This document shows positions 1 to 9,640 of a DNA stretch of 64,000 nucleotides, piece after piece. A program made the translations under genes and the position numbers. The notes beneath the pieces are model-generated. The model ran no database searches, was not told where the DNA came from, and was given only the letters and a program-made list of their open reading frames with translations. Position 1 is the first letter of the stretch; each line of letters begins with the position of its first letter. Source of the DNA: Telopea speciosissima (lineage: Eukaryota > Streptophyta > Magnoliopsida > Proteales > Proteaceae); the NCBI RefSeq assembly GCF_018873765.1, contig NC_057918.1:69477871-69541870 (forward strand), read 5' to 3'.

Positions 1-322
1 GCTGATTCCGACACAGATTTCAGATTCGAGGCGTACCATTGTGTGTGCTCGTCGAAGCTCTCTGGAATTTTGGACTTTGCCATGTGGACGATGAAGGTCC
101 TCTTCTCCAACTTCGGCACTACTTCCTTCTCAATCCCTGCAGCCACAGCGAAATTGACAGACCAGGGGATAGAGGAAGAAGAAAATTTGTAGTGCTCTGT
201 TTTAATAAATAAAGTGATTAAAGGAGAAGAAAGGAAGCAGAACGCGAGGGTGAAAGAGGTCGGTGGTGGTGGTTGTCTGGTTCTTTGAATGATTGCGCTC
301 AAACAAAAAGGACACCTTGAAA

Positions 323-353
<31 letters not shown>

Positions 354-362
354 GCAAGTCAT
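1..362 (-). CDS. Subtilisin-like serine protease (SBT1 type), 5' end only
   Basis: Read leftwards, an open frame runs from an ATG at 362 off the window edge (about 120 codons). The stretch from about 150 to 1 contains RTFIVHMAKSKIPESF followed by a WYxSxLKSVSES pattern, the start of the inhibitor I9 propeptide of plant SBT1 subtilases. These are secreted serine proteases acting in the apoplast. The catalytic peptidase S8 domain must lie beyond the left edge. The first part is odd: from the ATG at 362 it reads a Leu-Ser repeat encoded by the GA microsatellite, then a Pro run, then a hydrophobic stretch ending near NFAVAAG that could be a degraded signal peptide. No closer ATG lies in frame before the conserved part except the Met within IVHM. 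The true start is therefore unsure: the gene may be a pseudogene, or may start in an exon not recognised. Family assignment is confident; start and integrity are not. Confidence 0.75.
329..353. repeat. (GA)n microsatellite
   Basis: About 25 bases of GA dinucleotide repeat. It lies inside the possible N-terminal coding frame or 5' UTR of the subtilase gene. Confidence 0.9.
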
Positions 363-1540
363 TAAGAAGGGTATTATGGGATATTATTTATCCTTTTTTA
401 ATCTCACTTTTTAATTACATTAATAAGGGTATTATGGGGTTTTAGAAAATTTGTAAATACCAGGTCATTGATTAATGACGTTTTCTAAGGATTAGGGTAC
501 AGTTGATAGTATGTTTAAAAAGTAGGGAGTGCATTATCAATTTTCAAAACTTAGGGATTGAATTGATATTAAAAAAACTTAGAGGGGAGGGGATGATATT
601 TTCCCAAAGTTTTTCTTATTGAACAGGTATTAGTCACCTCAGCTAGTTTTTGTGTTGCAGGAAGAAGAAGAAGAAGAAGAAGAAGAAGAAGAAGAAGAAG
701 AAGAAGAAGAAGAAGAAGAAGAAGAAGAGGGTAAAATGGTCACTTCACAAGCCTGGAAGTAATTTGGGCAATTAGGATTTTTCTAAGCCATGGCGTCATC
801 ACTAAATGGTGAGTGACTAAGGGACAGGACCTAATTGAAAGAAATGATAAAATGCAGGCGGTGTTCAAGTAATTGTTTGAAAAAGGGGGATGGTAAGAAA
901 ATGGGCAATAGTCTAGGGGATGTTCAAGTAATTTTTATACGTGGATCCTAACATCTAATTAAAGTGACCACTCTATATCATTGAGACCCCGACCTTTCTC
1001 TGCTCCATTTCCTGGGCAGGTCTATTTCCCAAGTTTCTCTAACATAGGGGGTGGAACTGACCACCCTACCCCTGCCCGAACACACTGCCCAGGTGAGATC
1101 CATCCCCTTCTATTAGAGGAACTTGGAGAAATAGTGCAGACAGAAAATGAAACAGATAAAAATACCTGAGACCCTAGACCACTTTGGTCCAAACCCTTTG
1201 TTCTCATGGAATGCAACTACAAGAAGACTCGTACCGTGATCATCTCCATGCAGTGGGGGCCACGTATATTAGAGGGTGATGGGTCCACTAGCATAGATTC
1301 AATCTATAGGAATCATAAAGTGGATAGTGGATGCTTGGCTAGATAGTCGCCAACATGGTTAAACCTCAGGTAGGTGGGGCGTGTGGCTACTGTTCTACTA
1401 CTAATTGTCTGACACGATTGGGTTGTGCGAATAGTGCTAGCCTCCGTCAATTAAAAAAAAAGGAGAAGGTAGATAAGAAGAGTGGATCCAGTTAAGGACA
1501 CATGATACTTGTGCAGCCAGTGGAGCAGCAATAGCCACGA
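363..1540. other. Intergenic sequence upstream of the subtilase gene
   Basis: No coding sequence supported. It is AT-rich with short phrases resembling MITE ends. The (GAA)n tract at 661-728 is listed separately. The two short frames around 981-1216 overlap on opposite strands and match no family I know. Confidence 0.5.
661..728. repeat. (GAA)n microsatellite
   Basis: An almost uninterrupted GAA trinucleotide repeat, about 22 units. Confidence 0.97.
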
Positions 1541-1699
1541 AATCCTTATCCTCTCTTGTTACAGTTCGGTGCTGTACTGCATCGTGCGGCAACTGTAGAG
1601 ATCATGTGTATCATGTGAGGCTCACTATGCCACAAGGCCTCTATAGCGCCACACGATGCAGTACAGCACCATGCTGTAACAGGAGAGGATAAAAATTCA
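1541..1699. mobile_element. Small foldback MITE
   Basis: The left arm (about 1541-1585) is the near-perfect reverse complement of the right arm (about 1652-1696). Both contain a GGTGCTGTACTGCATCGTG core and a TTATCCTCTC outer end, and about 65 bases separate them. AGCCACGA occurs immediately outside both arms (1533-1540 and 1701-1708), a candidate 8-9 bp target-site duplication compatible with Mutator-like MITEs. No transposase is encoded. Confidence 0.7.
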
Positions 1700-2113
1700 A
1701 AGCCACGACCCCAAAACTCAAAGTGTCTATTGAGTATTGAGACATTTGAGACCTTTTCTCCGGGTCTCTTTCCCATACTAGGGTGGATCTTTATCATCTC
1801 CATTTATCTGTCCCTGCATTTCCTACATTACAGTTAAAAAAATCTTTTTAACTATAACGGATCTTATAGAGACAAAGATGAAAGCTTGCGAATTGAAAAT
1901 AGTGATTCTGTGGTGGATCTCTGCGCATGGCCTTGCTTCTGGTGAAGCCTTTCCGCGTTGCCAAATTCCCATTGTTCTTGCATGTCCTAGGCTTAGTGAG
2001 TTCAGGAACAATCATAAAACAGGTACGGATACGTACGACAATTAAATGTGTTAAACTTCAATAACACTTTTCAATAATTCGGCTTTATAAAACGTGAACG
2101 GTAATAATACAAC
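1700..2113. other. No recognisable feature
   Basis: AT-rich spacer between two foldback elements. The short frames here have no family resemblance. Confidence 0.5.
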
Positions 2114-3407
2114 GGGGCAATTACTATCACTACCCTACATTTAGCCTATATTTACTAAAACTACCCTACCTTAAACTTCTTTTCTGAAACTACCCCGCTT
2201 TTAAACTTTTACATCTCCTTCTACCCTCATGTTTTTAAATACCTAGATTGCCCTTCCTTTTCACCTAGTAACCTGCTAATCTATTTAACCTACCATTCAT
2301 CTTCTACTTTTTATTATTTTTGTTATTAAAATAGTAATAAATGAAAGCACTTACCCGCTTCTTCTCTCTCCCGTTTTTTATTCTATTCGGTTTTTTTTTT
2401 CTTCAATCTTTCTATCTAATTAATTTTTTATTCAACATTTCATCCTCATCGCTCTTCTTTGAACAGATCATGGTTCTAAGTATTGGTATTGTATCACCTG
2501 TATCGGGCGATACGCACCGGTTTTGCTAGTCATCGATACCGTATCGATAGCACGGTACAGACAAGGGGTAAAATGGTCAAAAACTCATTTTCAAAGGAGA
2601 TTCAGGGATAATTTTGACTGATACAGCCAATCCAGGCTGATACTGTATCGATTTTGCAGGTTACCGATACCCATTCCGATACCGTACACTAAAACCATGG
2701 AACAGATGGACTCTCTTCAAAACACCCCACTTATTTTCTCTCTTTCTCTTTTTATTCAATTTACATTTTACTATTTTTGAAGAGAGTCGATATGTTCCAC
2801 GGTTTTAGTGCATGGTATCGGAACGGGTATCGGTAACCTGTAAAACGATATGATACCGGAACGGTATCGACCTGGATCGGCTGTATCAGGCAAAATTACC
2901 CCTGAATCTCCTTAAAAAATGAGTTATCTGACCATTTTACCCCTTGTCAGTACTGTGCTACCAATATGATATCAGAATGGTATCGGTATCGGTGACTAAC
3001 AAAATCGGTACATCACTCGATACGGGCGATACAATACCGATACTTAGAAACATGATCTGTTTGAAGAACGATGAGGATGAAATGTTGAATAAAAAATTAA
3101 TTACATAGAAAACTTAAAGAAAAAACAGCAAAAAATATGAATGGAGTAAAATACGGGAGAGAAGCGGGTGAGTGCTTCATGTTTTACTATTTTAAAGACA
3201 TAAGAAGTAAAAAGTAGAAGATGAATGGTAGGTTAAATAGACTAACAAGTTACTAGGTGACAAGGAAGGGCAATCTGGGTATTTAAAAATATGAGGGTAG
3301 AAGGAGATGTAAAAGTTCAAAAGCAGGGTAGTTTCAGAAAAGAAGTTTAAGATAGGGTAGTTTTAGTAAATATAGGTTAAGTGTAGGGTAGTGATAGTAA
3401 TAGCCCC
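2114..3407. mobile_element. Long foldback element with about 610-bp inverted arms
   Basis: Almost the entire 1.29 kb is one inverted repeat. The left arm (2114 to about 2727) starts GGGGCAATTACTATCACTAC, and the right arm (about 2791 to 3407) ends with its complement. The arms include several copies of a degenerate GATACCG/CGGTATC phrase, so each arm also has internal structure. Only about 60 bases separate the arms. The flanks TAATACAAC (2105-2113) and TAATAGAAT (3408-3416) agree at 7 of 9 positions, as expected for an aged Mutator-type 9-bp duplication. No transposase frame exists. The short frame at 2341-2529 is an accident of pyrimidine-rich arm sequence. Confidence 0.8.
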
Positions 3408-3444
3408 TAATAGAATACGTGTTTATGTTAAGATAAGAATTCTA

Positions 3445-3606
3445 GAATGGATCTTGACTTTCCATTGATTGAAAATGAATGTGTAGGTGTAAATATACAA
3501 ATTGAATTTCCTAATCTATCATCCTACATATGGTATGTGATAATTACATACTAAAATTACAGAAGAAGATAAAGTTGGTGAGATCGGATGAGCTGGTCAT
3601 CCTAAG
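3445..3606 (-). repeat. 3' LTR fragment of a deleted Ty1/copia element
   Basis: A roughly 160-bp stretch repeated directly at 3904-3976 plus 12869-12971; the second copy is split by the LINE. On the minus strand it directly follows the purine-rich AACTTGAGGGGGAGT motif (about 3606-3620), the usual copia polypurine tract. It is therefore read as the 3' LTR, with the other copy as the 5' LTR. Exact LTR ends are not clear. Confidence 0.6.
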
Positions 3607-3614
3607 ACTCCCCC

Positions 3615-3896
3615 TCAAGTTGGAGCGTGAAGGTTGCGAGCGCCCAACTTGGAAATAAGATAGCGAAATCGGTTACGGCCCAATGGTTTCGTGAACAAAT
3701 CCGCAACCTGTGAGGCTGTAGGAATCTTGGCCGGTCTGATGAGTCCTTGGTGCAACTTCTCACGAACTAAATGACAGTCAATCTCTATATGTTTGGTATG
3801 TTCGTGAAACACCAGGTTTGCCGCAATGTGTAAGGCTGCCTGATTGTCGCAAAAAAGTGGGATGGGCTGAGAGCATTGAAGACCGACATCCCTAGG
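3615..3896 (-). pseudogene. Ty1/copia polyprotein, RNase H C-terminal remnant
   Basis: Reading leftwards from about 3896 the frame gives a copia-type RNase H end: [19 protein letters not shown], then [16 protein letters not shown], then [13 protein letters not shown] and a stop at 3615. The CDNQAA and HIEIDCH motifs are characteristic of plant Ty1/copia RNase H. Everything upstream (gag, protease, integrase, reverse transcriptase) is missing, and the next sequence is the other LTR copy. This is an internally deleted element. The pol end is followed by the polypurine tract and the LTR fragment at 3445-3606. Confidence 0.85.
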
Positions 3897-3903
3897 AATT
3901 TCG

Positions 3904-3976
3904 GAATGGATCTTGACTTTCCATTGATTGAAAATGAATGAGTGTAGGTGTAAATATACAAATTGAATTTCCTAAC
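3904..3976 (-). repeat. 5' LTR fragment of the copia remnant (part 1)
   Basis: Direct repeat of 3445-3517. Its continuation is at 12869-12971, on the other side of the inserted LINE, and matches 3507-3606. This shows that the LINE landed inside this LTR copy. Confidence 0.7.
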
Positions 3977-3980
3977 CGCT

Positions 3981-5583
3981 TGGTTGATGCAGGTAGCTAT
4001 AGCAAAAGCAGATAGCAGAGTACGTCATCCCCCATCTCCACCGCTCTGGTGTGTATCGTCTTCTCCTCCGATTGGAGTGCCCACCCCTACCCTAGACGCT
4101 TTCCTATGCACAATGGCCTCAAGGCCGCTGCCCCTCCCAGCCTTTGCAAGCGATGTTCCCACTCCTCAAGACCAAAATACACCGAATGAAGTTCTGGAGG
4201 ATGAAGCTCGTGATGACGATGATATCTTCACAGTGGATGACGAGTTGGAGGATAGGATTGCACACAGTGAATCCCTCACTCTGGCGGGTTTTGTACTCGC
4301 AGGGAGGCGATACCGGAAACAAGCAGTGACGAAGGCACTCATATCAGCATGGAATACTTCTTCCCCTGTCATCGTGGACCCGCTGAGTCTAGATACATAT
4401 CTCTTCAAGTTTGATCACGCTATGGATGTCTACAACGTCCTCAACGAAACACCGTGGTCAGTGGCGGGGAATCTCATCGTTCTTGAACGTTGGAAAGGCA
4501 CCAAAGATTGGACCTTCACGTTCACTGATATGTGGGTGCAATTCCATGATCTACCAGTGGAACTACATGATCACTCGCTGGTCACAAAGTTGGTGAAGTC
4601 TCGAAAGTGATGTTTGTTCAGGGAGTTAGGGGAGGCCAAAAGGTCTGTTTCTTTCGAGCGCGACTTCAGATTAACATTCGTAGACCACTAAGGAGAACCC
4701 TGCAAATTAAGAGGAGAAGTGGAATCGATCACCAGATCGAGTTGCGATATGAGCGTCTACCCTTATTTTGTTACTACTGTGGCCACCTGGGCCACGACGA
4801 GCAACGCCGCCGGAATCTGTTCGAAGAGGAAGAAATTCATCGATCCATGCACCAATGTGAGTTAAACGGCACATCCCTGTTTTTCCACGCCGGCACTTCC
4901 AACCCTACCTCCGGTGTCCCACTCCGGATGCAAGACTCATAGAAAATGCTACGCTCATCTTCCCAAAGCCGAGCTTTCCAGGGGCAACTCCCCCTAGCCG
5001 CCCCATCAGGGTCGCCGGGATCATGCAGCACCTCAATCACCGACGGGCGATAATCTGGGGAATCCAATTGCAACACGGTAGTTAGCAGTTACCCCCCTAC
5101 AGTTACCCAATCAGCCACGTCTCAATCCCATGCAGACTAATCATGACCAAGCCACGTCAGTCCTAACCCCACACGATCCTAGCATACCATTGAATAATCC
5201 CTATTCCATCGCTCCAGTACGTAGTGGATCCAACTCTTCCCACTAACCTCACTGTCCCACCTCTAAACGTGTTTGCCCCACCTCCTATGGCTTACCCATC
5301 TCCTATTACCACACCCCAAGCAAGTGATCCCATTGGTAACCATCTTATCTCCTTCCTATCATCCCTCCCAGAAACCCCTAAAATTTCTCATGCATTAACG
5401 GCCCTTCTCCCTCACCTATCGGGTTGCTCACTTTCAAACCCGAACCAGATTAACCCCCCTTTTGCCCCGACAATAGAATTTGAATCTGCTATTCCACGTC
5501 CCCTCAGTACCCTCTCTACCCGTAACCAGCCTAAATCGGAGATCGAAGAGTGTGCAACCCCCCAAGAAACTGCGACTTTGTGA
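3981..5583 (+). pseudogene. LINE ORF1: DUF4283 and zinc-knuckle protein, frameshifted
   Basis: The best start is the ATG at 4113. Up to 4610 the frame shows the DUF4283 pattern, with WNTSSPVIV followed by LFKF and WVQFHDLPVEL, then a stop. The adjoining frame 4607-4942 continues the same protein: RARLQINIRRPLRR, RYERLPLFCYYCGHLGH. The knuckle has C-x2-C-x3-GH, but the last cysteine position is Arg (HDEQRRR), so metal binding is probably lost. A proline-rich tail continues in a third frame at 5224-5583. The protein would bind element RNA as a chaperone. At least two frameshifts separate the pieces. Confidence 0.8.
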
Positions 5584-5703
5584 TGCTGAGGCCGACAATC
5601 CGAAAGATACTGAGATGAGCAATAACAACAATGAGGTTACCTTTCTGCCTTTTTTAAGGCATCCCACCTTGGAGGCTGGAGAGTACCAACTCCGCCGGAA
5701 ACA

Positions 5704-5961
5704 ATGAGGCTGCTGGGGTGGAACTGTCAAGGGCTGGGGAGACCCTCGACAGTTCGCTCCCTCTTCCATCTCCTCAAGTTCAATAATCCGGAGGTTGTTT
5801 TCTTAATGGAAACCAAAAGTTGCAATTCGGTTATTGAAAGGATTAAAAGGAAAGGAAAATTCGATGAATGCGTTACTATGGAGCCTATTGGTGCCTCAGG
5901 CGGTTTAGCTTTAATGTGGAAGAATGGTGTAAAGCTATCAGTGTTTTGTTTTGATGCTAAC
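5704..5961 (+). pseudogene. LINE ORF2 N-terminus: endonuclease, first part
   Basis: MRLLGWNCQGLGRPSTVRSL opens the ORF2 protein. The WNCQGLG and LMETK motifs belong to the AP-endonuclease-like (EEP) domain that nicks the target DNA in L1-type elements. The frame ends after FCFDAN, where the LTR element inserted. Coding resumes after 8910 with MIDAEVSATDVPPFFLTCVYG, which joins naturally. Confidence 0.85.
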
Positions 5962-6227
5962 TGATGCGTGTACGACTGGAATAGAAGAAGGGGGGAGTCA
6001 GAGACAGAGGAAGAAGAATAAGAATAAGAATAAGAATAAGAAGAAGAAGAAGAAGAGAGTTTGATTAATTCTTGATGCCTCTACATGACCCTCGTTCCTC
6101 AATTTATAACAATCATTTACCCTCTAATTATCTAATTATCCTTAGTAGACTAATCCAACACAAAATTATCCATCTACCCCAAATAGACTAACCCAACACA
6201 ATAGCCCATCTACCTATGATCATAACA
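5962..6227 (-). repeat. LTR of the gene-fragment-carrying retroelement (left copy)
   Basis: 266 bp, TG to CA ends, with an internal GAATAA/GAA repeat tract (6015-6055). It is almost identical to 8648-8910, differing mainly in the length of the repeat tract, so the insertion looks young. Confidence 0.9.
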
Positions 6228-6765
6228 TTGCTAACCCCTTCAGAGAACCTTGTCCTCAAGGTTCATGCTAAAATATAGCTTATTTCAAACCATCTCGTCC
6301 ACAACGAAGCCATTTGTTGTTGAATCGAACCAAGCTGGACCGAAACCAATTTTGGATTTGGGAAGGGGCCTTCAATTACAACCCAAAGGATGACCGAAGG
6401 AGTACCAAACCATCAATAACGGACACGTGGTAAGACAACCCGTTCTCCACACCTGCGCTTCTTCTTCTCTCTCTCAATGAAAACCAATTCACCTCTTGTG
6501 GCCAATTTAACTCCAAATGGGCTACCTGTAATGTTATTGACCTGTAGGGCCCACTCATAAATGTCCATTTGTTTTGTCTCCAAATGGAACCATCCAAACA
6601 ATGAGGCTACCCAAGTGTGACAAAATATCTTCTGCAAGTTAAATCCAACGGCTACAAAGCCCAATCCAATGGTTGCAAGCAGTCCTCGTCTTCCACTACA
6701 ACTACTTCTGAAAAGAAAAGAAGAATCGACTAAGAGGCATGACCACCACCGTGAGCATGCCGGAG

Positions 6766-6935
6766 ATGGGCATACAAAAGGGTCACGTGGTCCTCCTCTC
6801 CACCAACTCCATTTTCTTCCCTATCATTTCTCTCTCCGTCATGTCCCCTGGTGCTATCATCACCATTACCAACCCTCTCAACACTCCTCAAGAGATTCGC
6901 AAACAGGTCACCGATGCCAAACCCATCCTCACCAT
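6766..6935 (+). pseudogene. Captured fragment of a 4-coumarate:CoA ligase-like gene
   Basis: The frame reads MGIQKGHVVLLSTNSIFFP, then LSVMSPGAIITITNPLNTP and EIRKQVTDAKPILTIT. This is the N-terminal part of plant 4CL and 4CL-like AMP-forming ligases, which activate hydroxycinnamates or other carboxylic acids as CoA esters in the cytosol or peroxisome. Only about 57 residues are present, with no AMP-binding P-loop or catalytic motif. It is opposite in orientation to the carrying element and directly abuts the PPR piece, so it is a transduplicated fragment and not a gene. Confidence 0.8.
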
Positions 6936-7045
6936 CACCATGGACCTGTTTCCCTTCTCCAATCCCCATAACCTTGACACAGGACTTGAGAAGCACTGGG
7001 AAAGTGTACTTGGCAGCTAATAACCCAATTTGCACTATCCGCTTA
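6936..7045 (-). pseudogene. Captured fragment of a pentatricopeptide repeat (PPR) gene
   Basis: The minus strand reads RIVQIGLLAAKYTFPVLLKS then CVKVMGIGEGKQVHGD. YTFPxLLKxC and GKQxHG are signature phrases of plant PLS-type PPR proteins, which bind organelle RNA. About one repeat is present. Its downstream end meets the 4CL-like fragment head to head near 6936, indicating that two unrelated transcripts or genomic pieces were joined inside the retroelement. Confidence 0.7.
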
Positions 7046-7740
7046 TAAGCTAAAATTGCAGCCCATGGCGTGTCGCTCTCTTTCTGTTCTTCTTCTTCTC
7101 TGCAAGTTCTGAACACAACAAACAAAACACCCTGTGATGCGCGTAGAGGTGGTGGTGGTGGCTCCGGTGGCGACCGAGGATACCAGTCCCCAGCTCTCCC
7201 TATGGCCCTCATGTGGTGGACACCCAGAACGGTTGGAGGCGAACCGATACTCGCTCCAGATGCAGAAACTTCGAATGGCAAGGCAACAGGAGTCGACGAA
7301 GACCCCAAAAATGAGTGAAACGGATCAATTGTCCTTGAACATGGCAGAGCACCACTTGCTTCCGCGCTGTCGCCTGGAATCTCATTCCAATGATTTCGAG
7401 GTGGTGGCCACGGCAGAAAGAGCAAAAATCCCAAGAAACCTGAAATAGATTTCACGTTTTGGGTGGCGCCAAGAATCGGAGTGGCTGGTGGTGTTTCTAG
7501 CTTGGAACAAATCAGAGTCTCCACATGATTGAACTGCTGCTCATCGACTCTTTGTCGGAGCCTCAAAGATGTATGGACATTCTTCCCACGATCCCAGATA
7601 CGAGATTCCCACCTCTCAGTTCTTCTATAAACGGAAGAATAGGAAGACGACCTGTAATCACCTTCTGACTCGTCGTTTGGGAACTCAAGTCGGAGCCAAC
7701 GGATCTTAGTGAAGTTCTTCAGAACCTGCGTAGGTGAGTA
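7046..7740. other. Unassigned chimeric interior of the LTR element
   Basis: GC-richer than the surroundings. Both strands have open frames (plus 7070-7448, minus 7046-7566), but neither translation matches a family I recognise. It may be another captured segment, given the composition and the captured pieces beside it. Confidence 0.4.
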
Positions 7741-8571
7741 CTAGCGGCAAACCCCTCCAGGATCAAAAGGCTGGCTGTGGCCGATGCTCGTGACGCTGGG
7801 GAGCTTCTTCTCAAGATGGAGCTTGTCGATCCTATACGCTTCTGGTATGACGACGAGGCCAAAGAAAACAGGGGGTGTGAGATGAACAGATTGGAGCCTC
7901 CTTTCCGTCGCCGTGAAACGATGAGGCAGAGCTGTGCCGGCGGTGATTTCCAGATCGGCTTTGTGCATGCGGGAAGATTCAACGGCAAGAATGAGCTCTG
8001 TTCCGGGTGGATTCTGACCGACGAAGGAAGGGACGAGCGCTGCTGCCACGATCGTTGAAGCAACCAGATTCTGCTCCATGGCTGCATCGTTGAAGGTCTG
8101 GTTTCCAAGATCGATGACGACATCAATCCCAGATTCCTGCTGAGCTGGAATCTGACCCATCAGGGCAGGGGTCGAAGAAGGAAGCGATGCTGGCTCCCTG
8201 GGAATCCGATGGTTCGGCGCCTGCTGATTGTGGTCGACGCTAATGGTATGAAGGTGGTCATCCACGACGCTGGTAGCCGGATCTGATGCCACGAGTGCCG
8301 AAACCAAAGCCGTGGAGTCGGCATGTGCATCGTCGTGCGCTAGAGATTCAAGATCTGCCATGGCGTTGGAATTTTCTTCGTCGATTAATTCACGTACCAG
8401 ACGCTGCAGTTCCTTTGATTGTTCATTGATTGCCACGGAACTAAGCTGCAGATCTGATATGTTGTTTAGCATCTTGATGCAGTTCTTCTTGCAATCAAGC
8501 AACAAGGCTCGAATGTCCTTCAATTCCTGAGCAAAGGCGAACGATGGGATGAGGCGGAGTTCATCGGCCAT
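7741..8571 (-). CDS. Gag-like protein of the non-autonomous LTR element
   Basis: An uninterrupted 276-codon frame starts with MADELRLIPSFAFAQELKDI 77 bases inside the right LTR, in the position of gag. The first 70 residues (ELKDIRALLLDCKKN to LQRLVRELIDEE) look like an amphipathic coiled coil. The remainder is low-complexity and rich in Ala, Ser, His and Pro. No capsid fold, zinc knuckle or protease motif is visible. I infer a truncated gag. It may be translated to help packaging by a partner element, or may be chance retention. Function is not established. Confidence 0.45.
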   Translation of the reverse strand: MADELRLIPSFAFAQELKDIRALLLDCKKNCIKMLNNISDLQLSSVAINEQSKELQRLVRELIDEENSNAMADLESLAHDDAHADSTALVSALVASDPATSVVDDHLHTISVDHNQQAPNHRIPREPASLPSSTPALMGQIPAQQESGIDVVIDLGNQTFNDAAMEQNLVASTIVAAALVPSFVGQNPPGTELILAVESSRMHKADLEITAGTALPHRFTATERRLQSVHLTPPVFFGLVVIPEAYRIDKLHLEKKLPSVTSIGHSQPFDPGGVCR

Positions 8572-8647
8572 GGTTGGTTGCCAGTATCTCTTAATGAAAG
8601 CACCAATGTAATGACCGATGCAGAAGAGCCGAGGCAGGTCGGACCAA

Positions 8648-8910
8648 TGATGCGTGTACGACTTGAATAGAAGAAGGGGAGAGTCAGAGACAGAGGAAGA
8701 AGAATAAGAATAAGAATAAGAATAAGAAGAAGAAGAAGAGAGTTTGATTAATTCTTGATGCCTCTACATGACCCTCGTTCCTCAATTTATAACAATCATT
8801 TACCCTCTAATTATCTAATTATCCTTAGTAGACTAATCCAACACAAAATTATCCATCTACCCCAAATAGACTAACCCAACACAATAGCCCATCTACCTAT
8901 GATCATAACA
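8648..8910 (-). repeat. LTR of the gene-fragment-carrying retroelement (right copy)
   Basis: 263 bp, a match to 5962-6227 with TG to CA ends. It is followed by TTAAC, the second copy of the likely target duplication. Confidence 0.9.
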
Positions 8911-9640
8911 TTAACATGATAGATGCTGAAGTTAGCGCAACAGATGTACCACCCTTCTTTCTTACATGCGTCTATGGAGATCCGTCTAGACATAAGAGGA
9001 AGGAGGTTTGGGATCATATTAGTGCCCTAAATCATCATCAAGGGAATTGGGTTTGCTATGGAGACTTTAATTCCTACCTAACTTGGCAGGAAAAGGAGGG
9101 AGGTTCCCAGAGATGTTCACATGATGGCGAAGTATTCAGAGACTTTCTTCACAATTGTGACTTCCTGGATTTGGGTTTTCAAGGTCCCAAATTTCACCTG
9201 GAATAATAAGAGGCAGAGAGCTTCCAACATTAGAATTCGGTTGGATAGGGCTCTTTGTAATCTGGCTTGGCGCCAACTGTTTGAGAATGCCATGGATTTC
9301 GTAAAGCCAGCAGTTAGCTCAGATCATTGCCCTATTTTGATAGACACGGAGGGAGGTAGAGTTCGTGGAAGACGTCCCTTTAGATTTGAGTCCATGTGGA
9401 CGCTTCACCCTGACTGCCATAATGCTGCGACAAAAGCGTGGGCTCTGCTGGTTGCCGGCTCTCCGGTCAAACAAGTTATGAGGAAGATGAAGCACTGCCG
9501 TGTGGTATTCAAGAAGTGGAATGCAGAAGTGTTTGGGAATATTCAAGAGAATATTAAGTCATTAATGGCACAATTAGAACAGATTCAAGGCTTACAATAT
9601 ATCATTTATTTACTCTCAGACAAGAGAAGCCGAGATCCAT
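8911..9640 (+). pseudogene. LINE ORF2: endonuclease second part and linker
   Basis: Continues the endonuclease after the nested element. CVYGDPSRHKRKEVWDHI and YGDFNSYL carry the catalytic Asp/Asn. A frameshift near 9200 moves the reading into the frame holding RIRLDRALCN and SSDHCPIL, the SDH catalytic motif. The rest to 9640 is the linker before the reverse transcriptase (FRFESMW, HCRVVFKKWNAEVFGNI). All catalytic endonuclease motifs I can see are conserved, but the frame is broken. Confidence 0.85.

Larger units (their letters stand above)
5962..8910 (-). mobile_element. Non-autonomous LTR retrotransposon carrying gene fragments
   Basis: Two near-identical LTRs of about 265 bp (5962-6227 and 8648-8910), both TGATGCG to ATAACA, bound a 2.4-kb interior. 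The flanks CTAAC and TTAAC fit a 5-bp duplication with one mismatch. Removing the element restores the LINE endonuclease frame. The orientation is inferred as minus. Next to the right LTR, the minus strand reads ATTGGTGCTTTCATTAAGAG and then the ATG of a gag-like frame. Next to the left LTR it has ACCTTGAGGACAAGGTT, resembling the gypsy post-integrase end, then a purine-rich tract. No RT, protease or integrase is present. The middle holds 4CL-like and PPR pieces. Confidence 0.85.

Noticed and set aside
661-728. CRISPR-like or regulatory repeat array
   Set aside because: It is a simple GAA microsatellite without spacers.
2341-2529. Possible small membrane protein (Phe/Leu-rich frame)
   Set aside because: It lies in the pyrimidine-rich arm of the foldback element and has no conserved features.
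6730-7566. 278-codon minus-strand frame inside the LTR element
   Set aside because: It crosses the antisense of the 4CL-like fragment, the PPR fragment and low-complexity Pro-rich sequence, so it is a chance fusion frame and not a protein family.
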